From: Fannyhessea vaginae DSM 15829 | GTDB lineage: Bacteria > Actinomycetota > Coriobacteriia > Coriobacteriales > Atopobiaceae | Assembly: GCF_000159235.2 (NCBI RefSeq) | Contig: NZ_ACGK02000001.1 | Coordinates: forward strand, 806,001 to 870,000 | Direction: 5' to 3' | Length of the DNA stretch: 64,000 nucleotides | Part shown: piece after piece, positions 37,806 through 46,408 of the stretch | How the letters are laid out: each line of letters starts with the position of its first letter | Numbering within the stretch: the stretch's first letter is position 1 | The notes under the pieces: model-generated | Databases searched by the model: none | The model's input: the letters and a program-made list of their open reading frames with translations, nothing else | Told to the model about the DNA's origin: nothing | Program-made: the position numbers and the translations under genes

Positions 37806-37871
37806 GTTAAAACCTTCCACATATACGGACTTCACAGTTAGAGTTCGTTTATTGAGCGTATAGATAGTAAA

Positions 37872-37900
37872 AGGATACTGTCTGACGTATCATAAGTCAA
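37872..37900 (-). promoter_or_regulatory. Promoter of NlpC/P60 gene
   Basis: Minus strand TTGACT (37900-37895), 17-nt spacer, TATCCT (37877-37872). Confidence 0.6.
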
Positions 37901-37953
37901 GCATATCGAGGTAAATCCATATTCTACCAGGTCAGAAAAGCCCATAAAATATC

Positions 37954-38487
37954 TTATTTCACCTGTACTAACGTAAACATTTCTTGAGTGAACTCTTGCT
38001 TAATAATTGAGCGTGGATTTAAGAATGCAAGCTCAAGCAAGAAGGCAAACCCAACAAGTTGAGCACCAGTTTTCTCTATGAGATGAGCTGTTGCTACTGC
38101 TGTTCCTCCCGTTGCAACCAAGTCATCCACAATCAGAACACGATCGTCTTTTGTAAGTGCATCTTTATGGATTTCAAGCTCGTTGGAACCATATTCTAGG
38201 TCATACGCCTCACGAAGCACTTCTCGCGGTAATTTTCCAGGTTTACGAGCAGGAACAAAGCCTGCATGGAGTTTATACGCAACAGGTGCTCCCAATAAAA
38301 ATCCACGCGCCTCCGCACCGATCACCTTAGTAATGTGTTTATCAGCAAAGTGATCAGCAATGGCATCAACGGCAGCCGCAAATCCTTCGGGATTTCCAAT
38401 TAAAGGTGTAATATCTTTGAAAACAACACCCGGCTCGGGATAATCTTTGATGTTATAGATAAGTGACTCAAAATCAAATGAAGACAT
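37954..38487 (-). CDS. apt: Adenine phosphoribosyltransferase
   Basis: Salvages adenine to AMP with PRPP. It starts FDFESLIYNIKDYPEPGVVFKDITPL; the PRPP loop is RVLIVDDLVATGGTA and GAEARGFLLGAPVA is conserved. 177 residues. The start at 38487 has AAGGAG 6 nt upstream, so the longer frame to 38511 is not used. Last gene of a run beginning with the pgsA paralogue at 41831. Confidence 0.96.
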   Translation of the reverse strand: MSSFDFESLIYNIKDYPEPGVVFKDITPLIGNPEGFAAAVDAIADHFADKHITKVIGAEARGFLLGAPVAYKLHAGFVPARKPGKLPREVLREAYDLEYGSNELEIHKDALTKDDRVLIVDDLVATGGTAVATAHLIEKTGAQLVGFAFLLELAFLNPRSIIKQEFTQEMFTLVQVK

Positions 38488-38531
38488 ATTTCTCCTTTCA
38501 TAATGAAGCAATCAACAGAGCAAAGCATGCT

Positions 38532-39263
38532 CTATCCTTGGTTATCGCTCTTAGTATTAAACGTTTGCTGTATTGCTTTTCGTATCAGTTGATTTCGGAT
38601 AGACCCTGTAAGTGACAAAATCTTATTAAACACTTTATCAAAGCGCTCACGATTTTGTTTTGTCTGCTGGACATCTACCCCACCAGCCTTAGTTGCAAAG
38701 ATAACGAGTGCGTGTTCAAATAAAGCAGACTCACGGTTAGCAGCAATTACATATTGGCGTAAGTTCTTAGGGCCTATACTGTAATGAGTAAGTTCATCAC
38801 ATGTTTTAATAAGGTCAAAGTCTCTACTATCAACCAAGTCTCTACCATGAGGTGAGCGTTTAAAATGTATGAGTCCCGCATCAACCAACTGACGTGTAAA
38901 GCTAATAGAAACGCCTATTACTTGGGGAATTCTATCTAAAGGATACAACCTGTGAGAAGGTGTTAATATTTGTTCATCTTCCAAAGCAGTCACATCAGTA
39001 CCACGAGTTTGCAATTCCTGCGTACGTTGCAATTTCTCTTTTATAACCGAAAGTGGCATAAATTTGTGCTTCTGCAAATAGAGTATGTCTTCTAATCGCT
39101 TTATATCATAACTTGAATAAACTCGATAACCCGTTTTGGTGCGTGCAGGATCAAGGAGCCCTTCGTTTTCAAGATAACGTATTTTAGAGATACTAATATC
39201 GGGATAGCGATCTTTAAGGTGAGCGACTACTTTTCCAATGGTAAGACAAGCTGTATCTGACAT
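38532..39263 (-). CDS. MerR-family regulator, FtsR-like
   Basis: The N-terminal MerR winged helix (TIGKVVAHLKDRYPDISISK, then YLENEGLLDPARTKTGYRVY) is followed by a second winged-helix-like part (about 110-165) and a helical C-terminus. This organisation and its place just after a GarA-like FHA gene match actinobacterial Rv1828/FtsR, a regulator of ftsZ in Corynebacterium. The ATG at 39263 has AGGTAGG upstream; a GTG at 39281 would overlap the FHA gene. Target genes cannot be inferred from this window. Confidence 0.78.
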   Translation of the reverse strand: MSDTACLTIGKVVAHLKDRYPDISISKIRYLENEGLLDPARTKTGYRVYSSYDIKRLEDILYLQKHKFMPLSVIKEKLQRTQELQTRGTDVTALEDEQILTPSHRLYPLDRIPQVIGVSISFTRQLVDAGLIHFKRSPHGRDLVDSRDFDLIKTCDELTHYSIGPKNLRQYVIAANRESALFEHALVIFATKAGGVDVQQTKQNRERFDKVFNKILSLTGSIRNQLIRKAIQQTFNTKSDNQG

Positions 39264-39270
39264 AACAAGC

Positions 39271-39711
39271 CTACCTGACACCAGCAGGGTTAGACAAGCT
39301 AGCAGGTTTATTGGTATGGAAAATCATACGAAACGTACCAATTTGAATGGTAGAACCATCTTTAAGAAAAGCTTTATTAACAATGGCTCCGTCGATCCAT
39401 GTTCCATTAAGCGAATTAAGATCTTCAATAGTAGCGTAGCCCTGATTTAAAGACGTGAAGTCTATGCACGCGTGCTTCCTTGAAACAGTCATATCGTTAA
39501 GAAAGACACTATTTGAAGGATCTCGACCTATTGTAATGAATTGCGAATTTAACTCAAAAACCATACCTGTTTGAGGTCCCTTAACAATTGCAAGCGTAGG
39601 ATATGCAGGTACTTTGTTATCAAACATATGTGGTGAGGTAACATCAGTTGTTGGCATACGAAAAATTTGTGTTGTGCCTGCGCTTGATGTTGTATTTGGT
39701 TTTTGTTGCAT
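39271..39711 (-). CDS. FHA-domain protein, GarA/OdhI-like
   Basis: 146 residues. The N-terminal Thr-rich tail has TTQIFRM, resembling the TT phosphorylation motif of GarA (ETTSVFR). The C-terminal FHA domain carries the phosphothreonine-binding residues: ITIGRDPSNSVFLND, VSRKHACI and DLNSLNGTWIDG. In mycobacteria and corynebacteria such proteins, phosphorylated by PknG/PknB-like kinases, control 2-oxoglutarate metabolism. AAAGGG precedes the ATG. The FtsR-like gene follows 7 nt later. Confidence 0.85.
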   Translation of the reverse strand: MQQKPNTTSSAGTTQIFRMPTTDVTSPHMFDNKVPAYPTLAIVKGPQTGMVFELNSQFITIGRDPSNSVFLNDMTVSRKHACIDFTSLNQGYATIEDLNSLNGTWIDGAIVNKAFLKDGSTIQIGTFRMIFHTNKPASLSNPAGVR

Positions 39712-39773
39712 AATATCCCTTTCAAAAGATCTTCTTTACTATCATACAGCTAAATGAGGCCTTTTGACTAGAG

Positions 39774-40187
39774 TTATCTACAAGCAATACAGCCTATTTC
39801 AACACAAGCATTATCAGGTAAAGAACAAACATGCGCAACGTTGCGCGCAGGCGCAGGTATGTCAAAATACTTCTGCAAAACAGCGTCAATTTCAGGTAGA
39901 TAGTCAAGTGAGGTAACAAAAATAGTTAATTGAGCTATATCAGAAAGCGTACAATTTACCTCATCTAAAAGCTTCATAAAAATTGCAATAATATTCTCTG
40001 TTTGTTCAGCTATGCTCAAAGATACTTGAGTGTAAGTTGAGTGTTGGTTTATATAAGAGAACGCGTGGTCTTCATCACCATAAATTCCCGTTTGCCCCGA
40101 TATAAAGATAAGGCGACCTGCAGTTGTGGCTTGAGAATAAAAACCTTTGCTTTGGCTGACATCCGCCGAGCTAATAGCATACTTCAT
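39774..40187 (-). CDS. RidA/YjgF-family protein
   Basis: 137 residues: GFYSQATTAGRLIFISGQTG, TLSDIAQLTIFVTSLDYLPE and PARNVAHVCSLPDNACVEIG, covering the RidA fold with the conserved Arg in PARN. RidA enzymes hydrolyse reactive enamine/imine intermediates. The sequence is divergent and Cys-rich at its end, so the imine deaminase role is probable but not certain. It starts 3 nt after the GcvT-like gene. Confidence 0.85.
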   Translation of the reverse strand: MKYAISSADVSQSKGFYSQATTAGRLIFISGQTGIYGDEDHAFSYINQHSTYTQVSLSIAEQTENIIAIFMKLLDEVNCTLSDIAQLTIFVTSLDYLPEIDAVLQKYFDIPAPARNVAHVCSLPDNACVEIGCIACR

Positions 40188-40190
40188 TGT

Positions 40191-41051
40191 TTACCCCCGA
40201 GCCTTTGTGGTTTGTAACTCGCGTGCTCCAATATAGGACGTATCAGAACGTACTAAATTATAGTTGTTTAGAACCCTAAACGTAAGGGTTAGTTTATCGT
40301 TACTGTTAACGTTAAGCTCATCTGGTAAGCCTGCGCAAAGATAATCACATGCATGTTGATATGGTTTAGGCTTAACATACGTAAAGGACAAGAAACTTCT
40401 CCACATAAGACGAGCATACTTTGCTGGTACAAACAACATATACCAGGATTGGCACGGATGAAGACATAAACACGTTATATGAGAGTCTAGGGAGATAACA
40501 TCAACTCGGTGATTCTCAAAAATTGCACTATCTTGAGGTATATAATCAAGTAAAAGCTGATTTGCCGCACTTCCATAAAGTGCAATTGGCACAAGCTTAT
40601 CGTTAAAGGTTTCTATATGTACATGGGCAAACGGCTCATAAGTATCTTGTTTTATATGCTGTACAAAATCCATCCACATGCTAAGCGTTTGTGAGCGTGC
40701 ACTGGCGTCAAGAATAACGTATTCACTATCACCAGTACGGGCTATAAAAGGATATGAAATAACACTACCATCTCCCGATAAAACACAAGACAGACGCGTG
40801 TCCCCTATTCCAGCATGATCTGTCGCACTCAGCATGCTTATGTATGCCTGAGCATCCATACCTGAAAGAACACGATAAAAAACGCCAGACATATCAGTTA
40901 TAAAACACTCGTGATCTGCAAGATCTTTGCTCTCTACTGTATCAGGAGATTGCTGCGGATAGGACGTAACATACTCACCACCCGCCTCATCGAGGCTAAA
41001 AGTTGCGCCTAATACCACGTGTTCGTCATAAAGAATTCCATGATGGGTCAT
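40191..41051 (-). CDS. GcvT-like folate-fold protein, probably not a true aminomethyltransferase
   Basis: 286 residues. ILYDEHVVLGATF and DLADHECFITDMSGVFYRVLS follow the GcvT/YgfZ N-terminal pattern. In true GcvT a GG-x-x-DD segment carries the catalytic Asp; here the matching part reads DGSVISYPFIAR and that Asp is absent. The fold is therefore kept with altered chemistry, perhaps folate or Fe-S handling as in YgfZ, but YgfZ's own motif is not seen. There are no other glycine-cleavage genes nearby. Function open. Confidence 0.6.
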   Translation of the reverse strand: MTHHGILYDEHVVLGATFSLDEAGGEYVTSYPQQSPDTVESKDLADHECFITDMSGVFYRVLSGMDAQAYISMLSATDHAGIGDTRLSCVLSGDGSVISYPFIARTGDSEYVILDASARSQTLSMWMDFVQHIKQDTYEPFAHVHIETFNDKLVPIALYGSAANQLLLDYIPQDSAIFENHRVDVISLDSHITCLCLHPCQSWYMLFVPAKYARLMWRSFLSFTYVKPKPYQHACDYLCAGLPDELNVNSNDKLTLTFRVLNNYNLVRSDTSYIGARELQTTKARG

Positions 41052-41060
41052 ATTGTATCC

Positions 41061-41831
41061 TTAATGTTTACTTCTCATAATTTTTAGACCTTGCATTATG
41101 TAAGTTATTGCGGCTACAGAAGAAAAAACAATACCAACATAGATAAAGAACATGCCCAAAGGTACACTTTGAGCGTTAATTCCTGGTAAAAATTCTAGGT
41201 TATAAAGTCCAAGTCCGTGAACGTATGGCGAACCAAACAGTGCGTCGCAAAACCCAAACATTAAACACGCAGTAGCAATTTTACCGATGTAAATAACATC
41301 AAGTGGTCGACGCTGATAACGCTGTAGAATAAGTGCACCACAAGCCATAACTGTATCTCTTAAAATCACAAAAACTGCTATCCAAACAGGTATTTCTTCT
41401 GTTATCACAAGGCCTAAAACACCAGTTGCAAGCAATACCCTATCCATAATGGGATCCATGATTTTCCCCAACCAACTCACCGTTTGCGTTCTACGCGCAA
41501 CTTGTCCGTCTAAAAAATCGGTGACAGCAGCAATCATATAACAGATGAATGCAAGAATTCTATTAGTACGAGAAATAAAGAGGACTAAAAAAATAAAGGT
41601 AAGAATGAGTCTACAAAAGGTTATAGCATTAGCTACCGTATAAATTTGATATGAGGGGTTAGATGAAGTACCAACCGGTGCGGTAGAATCTTCGGCAACC
41701 ATATAGTTTTTAACGGTAGACTTTGCGTGCTCTTTTGTAGTATGAGCTTGTGCTTTTATGGCATGCGCTGAGTGTGCAGCTTTATCCTTCAAATAGGAGG
41801 AAATCTGTTGATTATCTAAACCAGCCTTCAT
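41061..41831 (-). CDS. CDP-alcohol phosphatidyltransferase (second pgsA-like)
   Basis: 256 residues. NAITFCRLILTFIFLVLF starts the membrane part and the signature runs DFLDGQVARRTQTVSWLGK to MDPIMDRV, with all Asp residues. About 60 charged, Lys/Ala/His-rich residues precede it, a coiled extension absent from the copy at 9115. It may make phosphatidylglycerol phosphate or transfer to another alcohol such as inositol phosphate or a second CDP-DAG (cardiolipin). First gene of the minus-strand run down to apt. Confidence 0.82.
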   Translation of the reverse strand: MKAGLDNQQISSYLKDKAAHSAHAIKAQAHTTKEHAKSTVKNYMVAEDSTAPVGTSSNPSYQIYTVANAITFCRLILTFIFLVLFISRTNRILAFICYMIAAVTDFLDGQVARRTQTVSWLGKIMDPIMDRVLLATGVLGLVITEEIPVWIAVFVILRDTVMACGALILQRYQRRPLDVIYIGKIATACLMFGFCDALFGSPYVHGLGLYNLEFLPGINAQSVPLGMFFIYVGIVFSSVAAITYIMQGLKIMRSKH

Positions 41832-41963
41832 AAACGATATCCTTTACGATTTAATACTCGTATCTATTATAGCCTAGATAAATAGGTCTATGAATTTACA
41901 GTACAGATTTCTATTATTCTTTGCGAAGCTTATCACAATTTGTTACCATAATTAAAACTACGC

Positions 41964-42038
41964 GGGCGATTGGCTCAGGGGTAGAGCACTTCCTTCACAC
42001 GGAAGGGGTCGTGGGTTCAAATCCCGCATCGCCCACCA
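41964..42038 (+). tRNA. tRNA-Val (CAC)
   Basis: Acceptor GGGCGAT / ATCGCCC, anticodon stem CTTCC / GGAAG with loop TTCACAC, so anticodon CAC at 41996-41998 (GTG codons). TTCAAAT T-loop and an encoded ACCA end. CCA is encoded. Confidence 0.96.
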
Positions 42039-42335
42039 TTTATTTTCTTCCTTTTTACCCAGGTAAACATACTTATTTGCATGATAGCTAAATACGACCC
42101 GACCCATTTTTGTCCCATGATATTGAGGAATGGCTACGTAAAGATATTAAAAACTTACTGTTATTAGAAAATAATTGCTTAAATTTACGTGATTTAATAC
42201 CTGATATAAATAATGGGCTTCGCTTATACCAGCAAAACCCATTTTGTCCTCGATGTAAGATCAAACACACTTGTACAAATATCTCGGCATGAGAGCAGCT
42301 TTGAACAGTCTTTTCATCAATATGAAATCGGCATT
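42039..42335. other. Gene-poor stretch after tRNA-Val, possible gene remnant
   Basis: About 300 nt with no convincing gene. A plus-strand 60-codon frame (42110-42292, only a TTG start) encodes a charged segment ending in a CPRC...C cluster, with no SD. The first 70 nt after the tRNA show TTTTTGTCCCA, a kind of sequence often seen at the end of phage integrases near tRNA sites. It may be decayed accessory DNA; not proven. Confidence 0.35.
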
Positions 42336-43055
42336 TTAGAGCAACATTAAAAGACTGTGATATAAAAATGCACCCAGCGTTGCGCCCATAAGTGGACCAA
42401 CTACAGGGATCCATGCATATTCCCAATGTGATGTACCTTTATTGGCAATGGGCAAAAGCGAATGCATAATACGAGGTCCTAAATCGCGGGCAGGATTCAT
42501 AGCATACCCTGTTGTTGAACCCAGGCATAATCCAATAACTAAAATAAGAATGCCTATGACAATTGGTCCAAGTCCGTGCTCAAGACGATTAGGTCCAAGA
42601 CACAAAACACCAATGATTAGCACCGACGTAGATAATACCTCGCCAAATAAATTAGAAGGCGTATGACGAATAGCAGGCGCTGTACAAAAGCATGAAAGAA
42701 TAGCATCTTGATTAGTGGTTTGCTTCCAGTGAGGATAAAAATGAAGCCAAACGCATACGTTAGCGCACATAGCACCCAAAAATTGCGCAAGAATAAAAGG
42801 AGGAACCTGCTCCCATGAAATCTCCCCTACATATGCAAGCGCGATACTAACTGCAGGATTCAAATGTGCCGGTCCAAAAATTCCCGCAACATATACCGCA
42901 AGCGTAATTGCCATCGCCCAACCAGTAGCTGTTTGCATCCAGCCAGTGCCATATGATTTTGTTTGCTTTAATTCAACGGAACAAATAACACCCTCTCCCA
43001 AAAGCATCATAATAAATGTTCCTAAAAACTCACCTATCATAGGTAGCGTAATCAC
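42336..43055 (-). CDS. glpF: Glycerol facilitator / aquaglyceroporin
   Basis: Six-helix MIP channel of 239 residues. The two pore motifs are HLNPAVS and AMNPARDLGPR; the Asp after the second NPAR is the mark of GlpF-type glycerol channels over water-only channels. The start is GTG at 43055, with AGGAAAGAAGG upstream; an ATG at 43040 is possible. A TATAAT box at 43117-43122 lies upstream. It stands alone between tRNA genes, with no glpK/glpD nearby. Confidence 0.9.
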   Translation of the reverse strand: MITLPMIGEFLGTFIMMLLGEGVICSVELKQTKSYGTGWMQTATGWAMAITLAVYVAGIFGPAHLNPAVSIALAYVGEISWEQVPPFILAQFLGAMCANVCVWLHFYPHWKQTTNQDAILSCFCTAPAIRHTPSNLFGEVLSTSVLIIGVLCLGPNRLEHGLGPIVIGILILVIGLCLGSTTGYAMNPARDLGPRIMHSLLPIANKGTSHWEYAWIPVVGPLMGATLGAFLYHSLLMLL

Positions 43056-43232
43056 GAATAATCGCCTTCTTTCCTAAGGGGAAACAATATGTCCCACATG
43101 TTTGACAAACGATAAAATTATACGTGAAAAAGTTTGATTTCTAGCGAAACGTATACAAAATTGAACCACTTCATTAGGTATACAAAAAATTTGTTTTAGA
43201 ACTAGAAAAGTATGCTGTAAATTCCAAAATAA

Positions 43233-43308
43233 TGGTGGAGAATACGGGGTTCGAACCCGTGACCTCATGGCTGCCAGCCATGCGCTCTCCCAACTGAGCT
43301 AATCCCCC
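43233..43308 (-). tRNA. tRNA-Ala (GGC)
   Basis: Minus strand: acceptor GGGGGAT / ATTCTCC, anticodon stem CATGG / CCATG with loop CTGGCAG, anticodon GGC (43275-43273). Encoded CCA end. Confidence 0.96.
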
Positions 43309-43331
43309 ATTACGGTCATCAAGACCTATTT

Positions 43332-43359
43332 ATAATATCAAAACTTATAATTTCGTCAA
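43332..43359 (-). promoter_or_regulatory. tRNA-Ala promoter
   Basis: Minus strand TTGACG (43359-43354), 16-nt spacer, TATTAT (43337-43332), about 25 nt before the tRNA. Confidence 0.65.
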
Positions 43360-43498
43360 CGCAGAATTTTTATGCTTCAAAAATTATGCTATTTCTTCAT
43401 GAGCACGAGACTCGCAAACAGATTGTATGATCGACTAGGCAACGAACTTAAAAACCTATAGAAGCCTCTAACCAAGCACTCACCATAAGTTTGTGCTA

Positions 43499-43530
43499 AG
43501 AAAAAAACCCAACAGGCTCTCTGTTGGGTT
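43499..43530 (-). terminator. Terminator after tRNA-CAU
   Basis: Minus strand AACCCAACAG AGAGC CTGTTGGGTT followed by seven or more T residues. Separates the tRNA-CAU from the tRNA-Ala. Confidence 0.92.
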
Positions 43531-43540
43531 ATATGTCTTA

Positions 43541-43617
43541 TGGTGGGCCCAGTAGGACTTGAACCTACAACCAAAGGATTATGAGTCCTCTGCGCTAACC
43601 GATTGCGCTATAGGCCC
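43541..43617 (-). tRNA. tRNA with CAU anticodon (tRNA-Ile2 or elongator tRNA-Met)
   Basis: Minus strand: acceptor GGGCCTA / TGGGCCC, anticodon loop CTCATAA, anticodon CAT (43583-43581), encoded CCA. The paired first base rules out an initiator. GACTCATAATC and TTGGT resemble E. coli tRNA-Ile2 (read after lysidine modification), but elongator Met cannot be excluded by eye. Confidence 0.9.
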
Positions 43618-43821
43618 GTAAATACTGCAGCAAAATCATTGCAAGTACGTTAGTAGAATACGCAAGAAAGCTCATTTTGGCAAGCATCAAATTAAAAATA
43701 GCTACGACTCTACGTAATTCACACGGGTTAAACAAGCCATTAAACGAGTCAAGATAAACGCAATGCAGACAACGCAGCGCGCTTAAACGCTCCAATAACG
43801 CTTATACAGCCGTTAGGTACT

Positions 43822-45549
43822 CTATGCCTGCAATCCTTGACGCTGAGGCACAATCTCATGCACAAGATGGTCAACAACCTCATCTACAGGCACTTCTGTG
43901 CGCTCACCCGTAGCGCGGTTTTTAACCTCAACACACGCATGTGCAAGAGCCTTTTTACCACAAACGACCTGATACGGAAATCCCATAAGATCGGCGTCAT
44001 TAAACTTGATACCAGGTCGCTCTCCTCTATCGTCTACGATAACTTCAATACCTGCTTTAATAAGACCTTCAGCCAGACGCTGCGCCACAGGCCACACCGT
44101 TTCATCGTGAACATCCAACGGAATAACAGCTACTTCATAGGGAGCAACGGATACAGGCCAAATAATACCATGTTCATCGTGTGACTGCTCTACAACCGCT
44201 GCAAGTGTTCTGGAAACACCAATACCATAGCAACCCATAATAAAAGGCTTTTCGGTACCGTCTTCATCCATAAAGGTTGCACCCATTGCCTTTGAATATT
44301 TTGTTCCAAGCTGAAAGACTTGAGAAATTTCAATTCCACGCGCTGATTTAAGAGCAGCAGAACAACAAGGACAGCTATCTCCAGCTTCGGTAACAATGAG
44401 GTCTTGCCACTCATCAATAGAAAAATCTTTTCCAAGACAAGCATGACGAAGGTGATAATCTACTTCGTTAGCACCACAAATCCATTGACTGAGATCCTTC
44501 AAAGACGAATCAGCCACTACACGAATTCCTTGAGGCAAACCAACAGGTCCAATGAAACCTTTATGCAGCCCAAACTGTACAAGCTCTTCATCGCTCATCA
44601 TGTGATAATCACCAAAAAGATGACTTGCTTTTACTTCGTTAAGGCTTCGATTGCCCGGAACAAAAACTACAATCGGGTTACCCGCTTCATCAACAAGCGC
44701 AAGAGCTTTACGCGTGAGACGAACATCAACCTGCAAAAATTGTGCCAGATCTTCAATAGTTTGACATGCAGGTGTTTTGATTTTTTCGCATGCGGCAACC
44801 TCATCGTCTAAGACATTTATTTGCCCAACTGCTGCCTCGGTATCTGCGGCATAATCACACGCGTCACAATAGATAAGCTCGGCTTCTCCTGCATCTGCCA
44901 GAGCCATAAATTCAACAGAGGTATCGCCACCTATCTGGCCAGAATCGGCAACCACTGGCACGGCGCGCAAACCGCAACGACGAGCAATTGTGGCATAGGC
45001 ATCTTTTTCTTGCTCATAACATTCATGCAAAGATTCCTGATTGGCACAGAACGAATAACCATCTTTCATGATAAACTCCCGACCACGCATCAAACCAAAA
45101 CGCGGACGACGTTCATCTCTAAATTTGTCCTGAATGTGATAAAGCGTAACAGGCAAATCCTTATAACTTTTAAGTTCATTACGAATAAGATCGGTAAACG
45201 TTTCCTCATGAGTAGGACCAAGCGCATACTCATGGTCGTGCCTATCGGTAAGACGCATAAGCTCTGGACCGTATGCACCCCAACGACCACTTTGATGCCA
45301 CAATTCAGCATCGGTTAAAATAGGAGCAAGCATTTCCTGTGCGTCGATAGCTTCCATCTCTTCGCGAATAATGGATTCAATTTTTTGTATAGAGCGCCAT
45401 GCCAAAGGCAAATACGAATATAAACCTGCAGCAGCTTTGCGTATCATACCCGCTCGTACAAGTAATTTATGAGAGGCAATATCGGCGTCAGTTGGGTCTT
45501 CTTTAAGAGTTGGTGCATAAAGTTTAGACATTCTTGCATAGCGTTTCAA
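43822..45549 (-). CDS. proS: Prolyl-tRNA synthetase
   Basis: Class II synthetase with the bacterial editing insert: motif 2 in FRDERRPRFGLMRGREFIMKD, motif 3 in MGCYGIGVSRTLAAVVEQ, and an INS-type domain between. 575 residues from a TTG start at 45549, chosen because GAAAGGA lies 6 nt upstream; an ATG six codons later (45531, MSKLYAPTL) has no SD. The frame stays open to 45672, upstream of a TATAAT box (45587-45592), so that extension is not translated. proS after ispG is a conserved neighbour. Confidence 0.95.
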   Translation of the reverse strand: MKRYARMSKLYAPTLKEDPTDADIASHKLLVRAGMIRKAAAGLYSYLPLAWRSIQKIESIIREEMEAIDAQEMLAPILTDAELWHQSGRWGAYGPELMRLTDRHDHEYALGPTHEETFTDLIRNELKSYKDLPVTLYHIQDKFRDERRPRFGLMRGREFIMKDGYSFCANQESLHECYEQEKDAYATIARRCGLRAVPVVADSGQIGGDTSVEFMALADAGEAELIYCDACDYAADTEAAVGQINVLDDEVAACEKIKTPACQTIEDLAQFLQVDVRLTRKALALVDEAGNPIVVFVPGNRSLNEVKASHLFGDYHMMSDEELVQFGLHKGFIGPVGLPQGIRVVADSSLKDLSQWICGANEVDYHLRHACLGKDFSIDEWQDLIVTEAGDSCPCCSAALKSARGIEISQVFQLGTKYSKAMGATFMDEDGTEKPFIMGCYGIGVSRTLAAVVEQSHDEHGIIWPVSVAPYEVAVIPLDVHDETVWPVAQRLAEGLIKAGIEVIVDDRGERPGIKFNDADLMGFPYQVVCGKKALAHACVEVKNRATGERTEVPVDEVVDHLVHEIVPQRQGLQA

Positions 45550-45791
45550 AATAAATCCTTTCGCTACAGGTATATAACAGTGTTTAATTATACAAAGAAA
45601 AGCACAGGCGAACACGGTGACAATGTGTACAAGTGCATAACTTACAAAAATGTCGCCTTTAGGAGTTAGCACGAAGATCTTAAACCACGTACCAACCTAA
45701 GAAATAAACTAACCTGAAAAGAGAATATAATTACAAACAGTCGCCTGCTTAAAAACTTGCCTAGATAGTGTCTTGCATTATTAATAAATCA

Positions 45792-46118
45792 CTATGGTTG
45801 TTGACTTTTAAACACCAACGCAAACATACTTATAAGTGACCAAATAAATAATATCCACGAGATAATAAAAGCGACGAGAATATACTCACTCGAAATAGTT
45901 AAACCTAAAGAATTGATGCCATACACACACATAAGCAAACTGCCAGCTGCCATAGCCTTTGCATCAGCAATAGCATACGGCCTTACATCTATTTTATCTC
46001 TCTCTTCCTTAAGCATGGTATTATAACCTGAAATCAGCATTAACCACTTATTTCTAAACAACTGAATGGATATAATAAGAAAAGAAATAGAGAATGAAAA
46101 GAAGACTAATGGTTCCAT
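45792..46118 (-). CDS. DUF3784-like small membrane protein
   Basis: 108 residues with three hydrophobic segments (about 4-24, 55-73 and 78-103). LISGYNTMLKEERDKID after the first segment matches the DUF3784 pattern (ISGYNTMSKEE). No function is known. The start at 46118 has AAGGAG 4-5 nt upstream. It interrupts the usual ispG-proS neighbourhood and has its own strong promoter, so it may be an insertion. Confidence 0.7.
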   Translation of the reverse strand: MEPLVFFSFSISFLIISIQLFRNKWLMLISGYNTMLKEERDKIDVRPYAIADAKAMAAGSLLMCVYGINSLGLTISSEYILVAFIISWILFIWSLISMFALVFKSQQP

Positions 46119-46202
46119 AGCACTCCTTAAAATACAAAATGAATTTCCACCCATCTTACGATGCACAACACTTAATATTAATTAACGGTAGTGGTGTCAT
46201 TA

Positions 46203-46254
46203 GCAACAAGAAGTTTGTTGTTTACGAATATAGCTAATCGCTTAGATGTTGTCA
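46203..46254 (-). promoter_or_regulatory. Strong promoter of DUF3784-like gene with downstream inverted repeat
   Basis: Minus strand TTGACA (46254-46249), 17-nt spacer, TATATT (46231-46226): close to the sigma-70 consensus. CAACAA ... TTGTTG (46203-46219) lies at the predicted start of transcription, where an operator could sit. The rest of the roughly 290-nt gap is A+T-rich and without further features. Confidence 0.7.
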
Positions 46255-46408
46255 AAATAAAAAACAAATAGAAATCACACAATTATTTTAAGGGCTTAAT
46301 TTCAGACTTAAGACGAACACTAAGTATGACGCAAATATTCTTTTAAAACTTAATCGGACGCTTATTATATAGTTTTATAAGTTACGAAACAAAATCCTAC
46401 ATCTAAAA

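Noticed and set aside
42088..42426. 112-codon minus-strand frame overlapping the 3' end of glpF
   Set aside because: It overlaps the conserved glpF end in another frame, has no SD, and its sequence is Cys/Ser-rich without recognisable domain.
45550..45672. Longer start for ProS with a hydrophobic leader
   Set aside because: It lies upstream of a TATAAT box and of the SD; ProS is cytosolic and homologues start at MSKLYAPTL or nearby.
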